Source: Methylococcaceae bacterium
GTDB taxonomy: Bacteria; Pseudomonadota; Gammaproteobacteria; Methylococcales; Methylomonadaceae
Direction of reading: 5' to 3'
NCBI GenBank assembly: GCA_030627285.1
Contig: DAOUSJ010000004.1
Coordinates: 1 to 46,016, forward strand
DNA: 46,016 nt
The notes under the pieces are model-generated. The model saw nothing but the letters and a program-made list of their open reading frames with translations. It did no database searches and had not been told where the DNA came from. The number at the start of each line of letters is the position of its first letter. Within the stretch, counting starts at the first letter, position 1. Below, piece after piece: positions 8,981 through 17,265 of the stretch. The position numbers were made by a program, and so were the translations under genes.

Positions 8981-9943
8981 ATGTCAGAGTCTTTTACCGC
9001 TATAAGTAAATTAAAATTGTTTATTAAAAATAATATTATTGGTCAAGATGAATTTATAGAAAAAATAATGATAGCATTATTAGCAGATGGTCATTTACTA
9101 GTAGAAGGAGCTCCAGGATTAGCAAAAACCAAAGCTATAAATATACTCAGTAAGGGTATTGAAGCAAACTTTCATAGAGTTCAATTTACCCCTGATTTAT
9201 TACCAGCAGATTTAACTGGATCTGAAATTTATAGACCACAACAAAATACCTTTGAATTTCAAGCAGGACCTTTATTTCATAATTTAGTGTTAGCAGATGA
9301 AATTAATCGTTCTCCTGCTAAAGTACAGGCTGCATTATTAGAAGCAATGGCAGAAAGACAAATAACAGTTGGGGCTAATACTTATAAATTACCAGGATTA
9401 TTCATGGTAATGGCAACTCAAAATCCTATTGAGCAAGAAGGAACATATCCTTTACCTGAAGCTCAATTAGATAGATTTTTATTACATATAAAAGTTGATT
9501 ATCCAAAACCTAATGATGAAAAATTAATTTTACATTTAGCTAGAAGAGAAGCTTTAAAAACAGAGATTGATTTAATAAAACCAATTTCACAAAAAATAAT
9601 TTTTCATGCAAGAAAAGAAGTTTTAAATATTCATATGAGTGAGAATTTAGAAGAATATTTATTACAAATAATTTTAGCCACTAGAAATCCAGAAATTTAC
9701 GATAAACAATTAGCAGGTTGGATTCAGTATGGAGCAAGCCCTAGAGCAACAATAGCTTTAGATCGTTGCAGTCGTGCTAAAGCTTGGCTAGAACAAAGAG
9801 ATTTTGTAAGTCCAGATGATATTCAAAATATAGCTTTAGATGTATTAAGGCATAGAATTATTTTATCCTATGAAGCTGAAGCTGAAGGAATTACCCCAGA
9901 TTATTTTATTCAGCAATTAATAGCAAAAATTGCAGTACCATAA
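8981..9943 (+). CDS. MoxR-family AAA+ ATPase
   Basis: This 320-residue cytoplasmic ATPase is thought to act as a chaperone that remodels or activates von Willebrand-type partner proteins, here very probably the two encoded downstream. Walker A is GAPGLAKT (43-50), Walker B LVLADE (102-107) followed by INRSPAKVQAALLEAMAE, and the sensor region has MATQNPIEQEGTYPLPEAQLDRFL. No clear Shine-Dalgarno site precedes the ATG. It opens a five-gene operon with gaps or overlaps of fewer than 20 bases, and its promoter must lie in or beside the DnaA-box region. Similar clusters in relatives are linked to envelope integrity and stress survival. Confidence 0.93.
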   Translation: MSESFTAISKLKLFIKNNIIGQDEFIEKIMIALLADGHLLVEGAPGLAKTKAINILSKGIEANFHRVQFTPDLLPADLTGSEIYRPQQNTFEFQAGPLFHNLVLADEINRSPAKVQAALLEAMAERQITVGANTYKLPGLFMVMATQNPIEQEGTYPLPEAQLDRFLLHIKVDYPKPNDEKLILHLARREALKTEIDLIKPISQKIIFHARKEVLNIHMSENLEEYLLQIILATRNPEIYDKQLAGWIQYGASPRATIALDRCSRAKAWLEQRDFVSPDDIQNIALDVLRHRIILSYEAEAEGITPDYFIQQLIAKIAVP

Positions 9944-9960
9944 ATTTTGGATCAAATTTT

Positions 9961-10833
9961 ATGAATGATAAAGTTACAATCAATATTTCACAATTAATTC
10001 AATTAGCAAATAAAGCTAAGCAATTAAAATTATATCAATCTAAAATTAATAAAAAAATTGGGGAGCATTATTCAAAATTTCAAGGTCAAGGCATTGAATT
10101 TGATCAAGTAAGAATATATCAAGATAGTGATGATATTCGCAGTATTGATTGGAAAGTCACTGCTAAAACAGGAAAAACTCATACTAAAGTTTTTCGTGAA
10201 GAACGTGAAAGACCCGTATTTATTGCTTTTGATAATCGACAAACTATGCAATTTGCTACTAGAGGGGTATTTAAATCTGTACAAGCAGCAAAATTAGCAG
10301 CTTTAATAGCTTGGGCTGCACAACAACATGGTGATTGTTTAGGTGGGCAAATATTTTCTGAATTTCAATGTAATGAATTAAAACCTCAAAAAGGCAAACA
10401 TGCAGTACTAAAATTTTTAAATGCTATTTCTAATTCAGTTATAGCAAAAAATAAATCTCCAATATCATTAGTACAAATATTTATTCGCTTAAATTATCAT
10501 GCAAAACCAGGAAGTTTAATTTATATAATAAGTGATTTTAGAGGCTTTAACTTAGAATGTGAAAAGCATTTGTTAAAACTTAATCGACATTGCAACATAA
10601 TTTTAATTTTTGTATATGATGATTTAGAAAAATTTTTACCCAAACAAGGAAAATACAAATTTACCTATCAAGGGCAATCAATTACAATTGATAGTAGTGA
10701 TAATAAGCTCTTATCTGCCCATCAAGAGCAATTTAATTCTAAATTAGTACATTTGGAAGAGTTAGCTAGAAAAAGCTCTATAAGTTTAATTGAATGCAAT
10801 ACAAATGAAGATCCTATGGAAATATTACGCTGA
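9961..10833 (+). CDS. DUF58 domain protein
   Basis: This 290-residue protein belongs to the DUF58 family that always accompanies MoxR ATPases. It shows the family core YQDSDDIRSIDWKVTAKTGK, then FREERERPVFIAFDN, which resembles the first strand of a von Willebrand A fold but with a degenerate metal site. It starts 17 bases after moxR stops and overlaps the next gene by one base (its last base, 10833, is the first base of the next ATG), so the genes are translationally linked. Its molecular role is not established; it is taken as an adaptor in the MoxR/VWA complex. Confidence 0.9.
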   Translation: MNDKVTINISQLIQLANKAKQLKLYQSKINKKIGEHYSKFQGQGIEFDQVRIYQDSDDIRSIDWKVTAKTGKTHTKVFREERERPVFIAFDNRQTMQFATRGVFKSVQAAKLAALIAWAAQQHGDCLGGQIFSEFQCNELKPQKGKHAVLKFLNAISNSVIAKNKSPISLVQIFIRLNYHAKPGSLIYIISDFRGFNLECEKHLLKLNRHCNIILIFVYDDLEKFLPKQGKYKFTYQGQSITIDSSDNKLLSAHQEQFNSKLVHLEELARKSSISLIECNTNEDPMEILR

Positions 10834-11309
10834 TGCCACCACAAATTCCAAATCTACCTTTACGAGATATACATATTCCCAATGCAATTAATCATTTTCC
10901 ACCTGCAATTGGTTGGTGGATATTAATTTTTGCAACTCCAATTGTTTTGTTTGCTATATATTGGCTAATAAAATTTATCACTCGTAAAACCCCAATAAAA
11001 CTTGCTAAACAACAATTACAGCTCATTAGTACAAATAATCAATCAGATTTAGAAAAAATAATTGAAATTTCAATTTTGATTAGACGTACTGCTATAAGTG
11101 TACATTCACGGACTAAATGTGCCAGTTTAGCTGGAATAAAATGGTTGGAATTTTTAGATCAAAGTATGCATGATACTGAATTTACCCAAGGTATTGGTAA
11201 ATGTTTAGAATTTATCAATTATCAAAAAACTCCTCCAAAAAATATCAATGTAATTGAATTAATTCAACTAACTCAACGTTGGATTACAGCCCAAAAGAAA
11301 TACTTATGA
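10833..11309 (+). CDS. DUF4381 family membrane protein
   Basis: This 158-residue protein matches the DUF4381 family: it opens with a proline-rich segment (PNLPLRDIHIPNAINHFPP), then has one membrane helix (about residues 25-50, GWWILIFATPIVLFAIYWLI), then a cytoplasmic helical tail. It is normally found between the DUF58 and VWA genes of MoxR operons, as here. It overlaps both neighbours (one base upstream, an ATGA overlap downstream). Function is unknown beyond membership of this membrane complex. Confidence 0.88.
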   Translation: MPPQIPNLPLRDIHIPNAINHFPPAIGWWILIFATPIVLFAIYWLIKFITRKTPIKLAKQQLQLISTNNQSDLEKIIEISILIRRTAISVHSRTKCASLAGIKWLEFLDQSMHDTEFTQGIGKCLEFINYQKTPPKNINVIELIQLTQRWITAQKKYL

Positions 11310-12301
11310 TTCATTTTCAGTGGACATGGATATTTTTATTATTACCATTGCCTGTTTTAATCCGTATTTTTTTAAAACCTAAAACCAATGTAATAACTTC
11401 AGCATTAAAAGTACCATTTTTAGAAGATTTTGCTAACTATGAAACTAAACCAATTGCGATTACTCAAAAAAATTCATGGGTATTTTGGTTAGCAATATTA
11501 GCTTGGATATTTTTAATAACTGCCAGTGCGCGTCCACAATGGTTAGGAGATCCAATAGAACAAGCAATTAGTGGTAGAGATTTAATGTTGGCAGTAGATT
11601 TATCTGGCAGTATGTCAGAAGAAGATTTTGAAATAAATAATCAAAGAATAAACCGTTTAACTGCTACTAAAATCGTTGCTACAGACTTTATTCGTCGTCG
11701 AGTAGGTGATAGGCTAGGATTAATAGTTTTTGGAACTACAGCCTATGTTCAAGTACCGTTAACCTTTGATCGTGAAACTGTAATTAAATTATTAAATGAA
11801 GATTTTATTGGAATTACAGATGATAAACCACAAACTTCAATTGGAGATGCAATAGGTTTAGCAGTTAAACGTTTAGAAACTCAAGAAAATAGTAAGGTAT
11901 TGATATTATTAACTGATGGTGCTAATACAGCTGGAGAAGTTAAACCTTTAAAAGCGGCTGAATTAGCTGCCAGTAAGAATTTAAAAATTTATACAATTGG
12001 TATTGGAGCAGATGAAGTTTTAGTGCGAAGTTTATTTGGTACTCGCAAAATTAATCCTTCTAAAGATTTGGATGAAAAAACTTTAACTGCAATTGCAAAA
12101 ACTACTGGTGGTAAATATTTTAGAGCGCGAAATACAGAGGAATTAAATAAAATTTATCAACATTTGGATGAATTAGAACCTGTGGAAAAAGATAAACGCT
12201 ATTTTCGCCCTCGCAAAGCATTATATTTTTACCCACTATCAATAGCATTAATGTTAGCAACAATAATTATTTTATTTAAGATGTATAAACATGATCTCTG
12301 A
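11306..12301 (+). CDS. VWA-domain membrane protein, BatA-like
   Basis: This protein has 331 residues from the ATG at 11306, which overlaps the previous stop as ATGA; an in-frame upstream start at 11279 is unlikely. It has two N-terminal membrane helices (about 5-22 and 57-75), a von Willebrand A domain with an intact metal-binding site (DLSGS at 98-102), then a C-terminal membrane helix. The domain faces the periplasm or cytoplasm depending on helix count, and the family is generally placed in the inner membrane. It overlaps the next gene by 11 bases. BatA-type proteins act with MoxR and BatB in envelope stress or aerotolerance. Confidence 0.92.
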   Translation: MIHFQWTWIFLLLPLPVLIRIFLKPKTNVITSALKVPFLEDFANYETKPIAITQKNSWVFWLAILAWIFLITASARPQWLGDPIEQAISGRDLMLAVDLSGSMSEEDFEINNQRINRLTATKIVATDFIRRRVGDRLGLIVFGTTAYVQVPLTFDRETVIKLLNEDFIGITDDKPQTSIGDAIGLAVKRLETQENSKVLILLTDGANTAGEVKPLKAAELAASKNLKIYTIGIGADEVLVRSLFGTRKINPSKDLDEKTLTAIAKTTGGKYFRARNTEELNKIYQHLDELEPVEKDKRYFRPRKALYFYPLSIALMLATIIILFKMYKHDL

Positions 12302-14057
12302 TTTTCATTTCATTAGACCTGAGTTTTTATTAGCATTCATACCACTTGGGATTATAATATTGTTTTGGATTAAACATCATGCAAAATTCAATTGGAATCA
12401 AATTTGTGATGCGGAACTATTACCATTTTTAATAGAAGAATCAACTGCAAATAATAGTCGTTGGGGAGTTGTTAGTGGTGTAATTGCTAGTTTTTTAACA
12501 ATATTGGCTTTAGCTGGTCCAACTTGGGAACGTCTGCCAACTCCAGTATTTAGAAATGATACAGGCTTAGTAATAATTTTAGATTTATCTAAATCTATGC
12601 TGGCTGAAGATTTAACTCCTAGTCGTTTGATTCGAGCGCATTATAAAATTACTGATATTTTAAAACAGCGTAAAGATGGGCAAACAGCTTTGATTGTGTA
12701 TGCAGGCGATGCATTTACTGCTACTCCGCTTACTGAAGATACTAACACTATTCTTAATCAACTTAATGTATTAAAGCCTAATATTATGCCATTATCAGGT
12801 AGTAATTTAAGTGCAGCAATTCAACAAGCAGTAGATTTATTTAAACATTCAAGTTTACATACAGGGCATATATTATTAGTTACTGATGGAGTAGATTTAG
12901 ATTCACATTTGAAATCTGTATCAGCTTTAGAGTCATATAAATTATCTGTTCTAGCAGTAGGAACTTCAACTGGCGCGCCAATTAAATTATCCCAAGGAAA
13001 TTTTTTAAAAGATAGGGCTGGAAATATTATTATTCCTAAATTGGAGATTCATAATTTACAAATAGTAGCTCAAACTGGTAATGGAATTTTACAAACTATA
13101 ACCAGTGATAATAGCGACATAAAAACTATATTAAAATTCGTAGATCACAGTCCTACAGATTCTGTGGCTAATGAAAAAAATAATTTATTATTAGATCAAT
13201 GGGATGATAAAGGCGCGTGGTTAATAGTGTTAATATTGCCTTTGGTGTTATTTAATTTTAAACGTGGATTATTAATTTGGGTTTTTATTGTACTAATTCC
13301 AATTCCAAAAAATAGTTACGCTTTAGAGTGGAATGATTTATGGCAAACTCAAGATCAGCAAGCACAACAAGAATTTGAAAATCAAGCTTATAAAAAGGCT
13401 GCAGAGAAGTTTGAAGATCTAAATTGGAAAGCCGCTGCGCAATATAAAGCTGGTGAATATGTTCAAGCTGTAGAAACATTACAAACTACAGATACAGCGG
13501 ATGGGTTGTATAACAAAGCTAATGCTTTAGCAAAAAGTGGTCAATTAGATGCTGCCTTAGAAGCTTATCAACAGGCATTAAAATTAAATCCAAATGATCC
13601 AAATGATCCAAATGATGCAGATATTAAGCATAATTATAATTTAGTTGAGGAAGCTTTAAAGAAGCAGCAACAAGAAAAAGAACAACAATCCAAGGATGGT
13701 GAGAAAAGTAAGGATAATAAAGATCAGCAAGATTCAGATAAAAATTCAAAATCTGATGAGAATAAAGAGTCACAATCAGAAGCAGATAATAAGTCAGATG
13801 ATAGTGATCAAGTTGAACAATCCAAAGATAGTAATAATCCAGAAGATTTAGAGCCTAAAGAATCTGAATCAAAAGATAATAAATCAGATGAAGAAGCTAA
13901 GAAAAATGAACCACAAAAAACTCAAGCAGAATTGAAAGATCAAGAAAGTAAGCAGGCTGATGCGCAATGGTTGAATAGAATTGTGGATGATCCATCGGCA
14001 TTGTTAAAAAGAAAATTTCAGGATGAATATAATAAACGTAGAACGCGACAACAATGA
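12291..14057 (+). CDS. Fused VWA and TPR membrane protein, BatB-BatC-like
   Basis: This 588-residue protein joins two functions often encoded separately. Residues 1-60 hold two membrane helices. A von Willebrand A domain follows, with DLSKS as metal site (about 98-102). Another hydrophobic segment lies near 310-340 (GAWLIVLILPLVLFNFKRG and onward). Then come TPR repeats (about 360-460, including LYNKANALAKSGQLDAALEAY), a long Lys/Asp/Glu/Ser-rich low-complexity region, and the typical end DDPSALLKRKF. A 9-base sequence (CCAAATGAT) occurs three times in tandem at 13590-13616, encoding Pro-Asn-Asp repeats just after a TPR helix. The gene ends two bases before the convergent AsmA-like gene, with no room for a terminator. 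Confidence 0.9.
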   Translation: MISDFHFIRPEFLLAFIPLGIIILFWIKHHAKFNWNQICDAELLPFLIEESTANNSRWGVVSGVIASFLTILALAGPTWERLPTPVFRNDTGLVIILDLSKSMLAEDLTPSRLIRAHYKITDILKQRKDGQTALIVYAGDAFTATPLTEDTNTILNQLNVLKPNIMPLSGSNLSAAIQQAVDLFKHSSLHTGHILLVTDGVDLDSHLKSVSALESYKLSVLAVGTSTGAPIKLSQGNFLKDRAGNIIIPKLEIHNLQIVAQTGNGILQTITSDNSDIKTILKFVDHSPTDSVANEKNNLLLDQWDDKGAWLIVLILPLVLFNFKRGLLIWVFIVLIPIPKNSYALEWNDLWQTQDQQAQQEFENQAYKKAAEKFEDLNWKAAAQYKAGEYVQAVETLQTTDTADGLYNKANALAKSGQLDAALEAYQQALKLNPNDPNDPNDADIKHNYNLVEEALKKQQQEKEQQSKDGEKSKDNKDQQDSDKNSKSDENKESQSEADNKSDDSDQVEQSKDSNNPEDLEPKESESKDNKSDEEAKKNEPQKTQAELKDQESKQADAQWLNRIVDDPSALLKRKFQDEYNKRRTRQQ

Positions 14058-14059
14058 AT

Positions 14060-15370
14060 TTAATTGGCTAATTCAATGACTAAATTTTTTATATTACCTT
14101 GATTAGATTTAATTTTATTAATACTTATAATTCCAGTGACAGGAAATGTTTTTAAGAGATTTAATGGTAATAAAGTTGCTTGTTCTAGCAGTGTTTGAAT
14201 GGGATCTATGCTTTTTGGAGTTTTAGATTGTGCAATTAAATAGTGTTCCAAGTTAATTTTATCTAATTTGAGATTGAAATTGATTTTAGGTTGATTAAAA
14301 TTACGTAATTTAAGCTTGCCAGTTAAAGTGCTATGATCTAGTTTAGATTGTAAGTTGCTAATACTTATTTGTTCTGAATTTGCAAATACATTCATTTTTA
14401 TTGAAAAGTTCTTAAAAGCATTGCGGCTAGTTTTAGGTAATTTAATATTCCAATCACGGATCATCTTGGCAAGATTAAATTTATGAATAATTATTGAAGC
14501 GTTAATTTCAGATTTATTTAAGGCAATATTTAATTTACCAGATAAATTTATTGGCGTATGTTCAATTACTAATGATGAAAAATTAATTGTTGCAAGCTTA
14601 TAATTATAATTAATATCGGCAAATAATTTGCTAGACATTTCTTTAGGTAATAATGGGGTTTGAGTCTCAAGATTAATTTTAGTTTGTTGAAATTTAATTA
14701 AGCTTTCTTTTAGATTTATATTTAAGTTGCTGAAAATTTTACTTTTTAGAGATATTTCAGGAGATTTATTATTAACCGCAAAATTAATTTTGATCGGAAT
14801 ATTTTGTTGCAACTTAAAATTTTTAGCTTGAATATTTAGGTTATTAATTGAAAAATCTTGAGATTGAAGCTTATTTTGCAAATTAATTTCAGCGTTCTTT
14901 ATATGCAAATTTGCACATGTAAATATAGGTAAATTTGTGTTAGAGTTTGAATTTGTAGTAAATATGGATATTAAATCTTGCCAATTATTAGCTTGAGATT
15001 CAGTAATTAAATTTAATTTAAAGCCTTGAATTGTAAGGCTATTTACTATAATTTGTTGTGTAAGTAATGGAAATAATTGCAGACTTAAATCAATATTAAT
15101 AATTTCCATAAATACTGAATTTTGGCTTTGGAAATTTTTTGGGTTTGAAATTTGGATTTTTCCAGTGGATAATTGTAATCTAGGAAAAATTGATAATTTA
15201 AGTTCTCCTAAAATATGTACATCTCTTTGTATTTTAGTTGAAATTAACTTAGCAATTTCTAGTTTAAAAGTATTTACATCTATAGTACCAATTGTAAATA
15301 CTATGGTAGTTGCTAGTATCACTATAGTGGTAATTAAGATTGATAGAATAATTTTAATATCTTGCAACAT
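14060..15370 (-). CDS. AsmA family protein, short form
   Basis: This 436-residue protein resembles the inner-membrane-anchored AsmA family, whose long members help lipid traffic to the outer membrane. It has one N-terminal membrane helix (about residues 7-28), then VNTFKLEIAKLISTKIQRD and the typical first repeat with LKLSIFPRLQLSTGKIQISNP. The rest is alternating beta-strand sequence. It is shorter than E. coli AsmA (617 residues), so the groove would be shorter; many relatives are of this size. The gene is strongly AT-rich. It converges on the MoxR operon with two bases between stops. Confidence 0.8.
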   Translation of the reverse strand: MLQDIKIILSILITTIVILATTIVFTIGTIDVNTFKLEIAKLISTKIQRDVHILGELKLSIFPRLQLSTGKIQISNPKNFQSQNSVFMEIINIDLSLQLFPLLTQQIIVNSLTIQGFKLNLITESQANNWQDLISIFTTNSNSNTNLPIFTCANLHIKNAEINLQNKLQSQDFSINNLNIQAKNFKLQQNIPIKINFAVNNKSPEISLKSKIFSNLNINLKESLIKFQQTKINLETQTPLLPKEMSSKLFADINYNYKLATINFSSLVIEHTPINLSGKLNIALNKSEINASIIIHKFNLAKMIRDWNIKLPKTSRNAFKNFSIKMNVFANSEQISISNLQSKLDHSTLTGKLKLRNFNQPKINFNLKLDKINLEHYLIAQSKTPKSIDPIQTLLEQATLLPLNLLKTFPVTGIISINKIKSNQGNIKNLVIELAN

Positions 15371-15469
15371 ATGATGCGGATATAGAGTTTTTTAGATTCT
15401 AAACTAAAATATAACTTGTGATTAAAATTTTTTAAAGCGGATTTTAATCAGTTAATTAGGGAATGGAAA

Positions 15470-15712
15470 ATGTTTATTGTAGCGAAGATTACAGGAATTG
15501 TAGTATTAATGTGGTTTTATTTTACTGCCAAACAATACAAGCAACCTAAATTGAAATGGACAATTGTGGGATTACTAGGTTATTGGTTATCTTGGGTAAT
15601 TGTGTTTTTGATAATAGGCGATATTTTTAGTGCCACTGGTGTGGGTTTAGGGGTTGCTTATTTAACTCGCAAAAAATTAATCAGTAATTTTGAAAAAACT
15701 ATCATTGCTTAA
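15470..15712 (+). CDS. Small inner-membrane protein, unknown function
   Basis: This 80-residue protein has two or three hydrophobic helices: one at residues 3-19 (VAKITGIVVLMWFYFTA), a basic linker (KQYKQPKLKW), then a pair separated around GDIFSATG. It ends with a basic tail. I do not recognise a family. A purine-rich stretch (AGGGAATGGAAA) precedes the ATG, and a strong terminator follows directly, which supports it as a real gene. It is transcribed divergently from the AsmA-like gene and converges on the peroxiredoxin. Confidence 0.65.
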   Translation: MFIVAKITGIVVLMWFYFTAKQYKQPKLKWTIVGLLGYWLSWVIVFLIIGDIFSATGVGLGVAYLTRKKLISNFEKTIIA

Positions 15713-15742
15713 AAAAGCGCATTCTTTGACAATACGCTTTTT
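15712..15742. terminator. Bidirectional rho-independent terminator
   Basis: AAAAAGCG at 15712-15719 pairs perfectly with CGCTTTTT at 15735-15742. An inner ATT/AAT pairing extends the stem. The A and T tracts on either side serve both the small membrane protein gene and the convergent peroxiredoxin gene. Confidence 0.85.
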
Positions 15743-15762
15743 GTAATATATTTTAACGCAGA

Positions 15763-16368
15763 CTATAGTTTATCTGCGTTTTCATTTAGATATTTAGCTA
15801 CACCTTCTGGGCTAGCATCCATGCCTACATCACCTTTAGTCCAACCAGCTGGACAAACTTCGCCATTTTCTTCAAAAAATTGTAGTGCATCAACCATGCG
15901 TAACATATCATCTATATTACGACCTAATGGTAAGTCATTTACTACTTGATGGCGTACAATACCATTTTTATCAATTAAAAAACTACCGCGATATGCAACT
16001 GCTGGAGACTCTGCTTCAACATCATAATCTTTACAAATAGTGTGTGCAATATCTGCTGCCATAGTGTAACTAACAGCTCCAATTCCACCTTTATTAATTG
16101 GAGTATTACGCCAAGCGTTATGAGTGAAATGTGAATCAATTGATACTGCAATTACTTCAACACCACGAGCTTTGAATTCATTCATACGATGATCTAAAGC
16201 AATTAGTTCGCTAGGACAAACAAAAGTGAAATCTAAAGGATAAAAAACAACTACGGCGTATTTGTCCTGCGTTGCCGTAGAAAAACTGAATGAATCAACA
16301 ATTTCACCATCACCTAGTACTGCAGGCACAGTAAAGTCAGGTGCTTTTTTGCCAACTAATACACTCAT
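15763..16368 (-). CDS. Typical 2-Cys peroxiredoxin (AhpC/Prx1 type)
   Basis: This 201-residue enzyme reduces hydrogen peroxide and organic peroxides in the cytoplasm. The peroxidatic cysteine is Cys51 in FYPLDFTFVCPSE, and the resolving cysteine is Cys172 in GEVCPAGW, as in typical 2-Cys dimers. The GGIG segment (NKGGIGAVSYTM) is close to the GGLG motif of over-oxidation-sensitive forms, but the C-terminal Tyr-Phe motif is absent, so it is expected to be robust. No dedicated reductase (AhpF) is nearby, so thioredoxin is the likely partner. It is divergent from the AP2-like gene and shares a 264-base upstream region with it. Confidence 0.95.
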   Translation of the reverse strand: MSVLVGKKAPDFTVPAVLGDGEIVDSFSFSTATQDKYAVVVFYPLDFTFVCPSELIALDHRMNEFKARGVEVIAVSIDSHFTHNAWRNTPINKGGIGAVSYTMAADIAHTICKDYDVEAESPAVAYRGSFLIDKNGIVRHQVVNDLPLGRNIDDMLRMVDALQFFEENGEVCPAGWTKGDVGMDASPEGVAKYLNENADKL

Positions 16369-16512
16369 TTTAAATCTCCAAAATTCTTATTAAACAAAAG
16401 GTTATACAGCTTTTTTGTTACAAGCTATATAAGTGTGAATAATATTCTACACTAAATTGGTAGGGAATTAATTAGAAAATTAAAAATTTAACTTGCTTTT
16501 TTTGTCAGTTGC

Positions 16513-16554
16513 TATAATAATTTGTAACTATAAGCTTACAAAATAGCTTACAAA
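16513..16554 (+). promoter_or_regulatory. Promoter -10 element with operator-like palindrome and third half-site
   Basis: A perfect TATAAT lies at 16513-16518. Directly after it, TTTGTAA (16521-16527) and TTACAAA (16536-16542) form an exact inverted repeat with an 8-base centre, and a second TTACAAA follows at 16548-16554. The wider units AGCTTACAAA repeat directly at a 12-base spacing (16533 and 16545). Position over the expected transcription start suggests a repressor site. It is upstream of the AP2-like gene (start 16633), so self-regulation is possible but not shown. No convincing -35 hexamer is visible. Confidence 0.5.
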
Positions 16555-16632
16555 GTAGTTCTGCTTGGCAGGGCAGTGGTTGAAGTTAATCTACAAACAA
16601 CCTAATTGGATTATATTATTTTGGTGGACATC

Positions 16633-17142
16633 ATGGCAAAACATAAACATATTACCGAACCAGATACATTTGGCTTTCAAGTGCGTATTGTAAGACGTGG
16701 TAAAGAAACTAGCCGATATTTTTCACATAAATTATGGGGTGGAAAGAACAAATCTATTTTAGCTGCAATAGCTTGGCGTGATCAAATGTTAGTAGTGTTA
16801 AAGGGTAGTAGAACTAGGTTTTTAAAACCTCCTAAAAATAAGACTACTACAGGGGTTACTGGAGTTTCTAGAACTATTAAATATGACCATCGTAAAGATA
16901 AAAGTTATTTATGTTACACGGTTTTTTGGGTTAAAGAGCGCAAGTCTAAAAATAAAACTTTCCAAGTTGGGAATGTAGAAAGTATCACTGCTGATGATGA
17001 ATTGCATGCTTTTCGTACAGCACGTTTATTCAGACATTGTTATGAACATTCTATTGATAATGATATTCCATTTTATGATGATAAATTTGCTGGTTGGAAA
17101 AAAACTAGATTGTATGAAAATGTAAATTTAAACGCGGCTTAA
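16633..17142 (+). CDS. AP2-like DNA-binding domain protein
   Basis: This 169-residue protein resembles bacterial AP2-type DNA-binding proteins. The ATG at 16633 follows a GGTGGA site; the longer frame from 16606 lacks one. I see two similar beta-beta-beta-alpha units: residues 13-52 (FGFQVRIVRRGKETSRYF, then GG, then a helix ending WRDQML) and residues 73-140 (TGVTGVSRTIKYDHRKDKSY, YTVFWVKERKSKNKTF, then a helix HAFRTARLFRHCYEH). The segment TGVTGVSR matches the 'GVSR' opening of AP2 domains. There is no HNH nuclease or integrase domain, so it is probably a regulator or nucleoid protein. It is highly basic. Family assignment is moderately sure; target unknown. Confidence 0.6.
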   Translation: MAKHKHITEPDTFGFQVRIVRRGKETSRYFSHKLWGGKNKSILAAIAWRDQMLVVLKGSRTRFLKPPKNKTTTGVTGVSRTIKYDHRKDKSYLCYTVFWVKERKSKNKTFQVGNVESITADDELHAFRTARLFRHCYEHSIDNDIPFYDDKFAGWKKTRLYENVNLNAA

Positions 17143-17265
17143 TAATATTTTAGGATTATTTGTTAACTAATTTTTATATCGCATAAATAACAAAAAAGTA
17201 ATTTCCATTCCATTTATATGGTATTTTGTATCGTTAGAGGAAATTATAATAAATGAGGTATGAAA

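Noticed and set aside
17143-17265. NsrR or FNR site upstream of hcp
   Set aside because: Only a loose CCAT/ATGG palindrome is visible; no match to the expected consensus.
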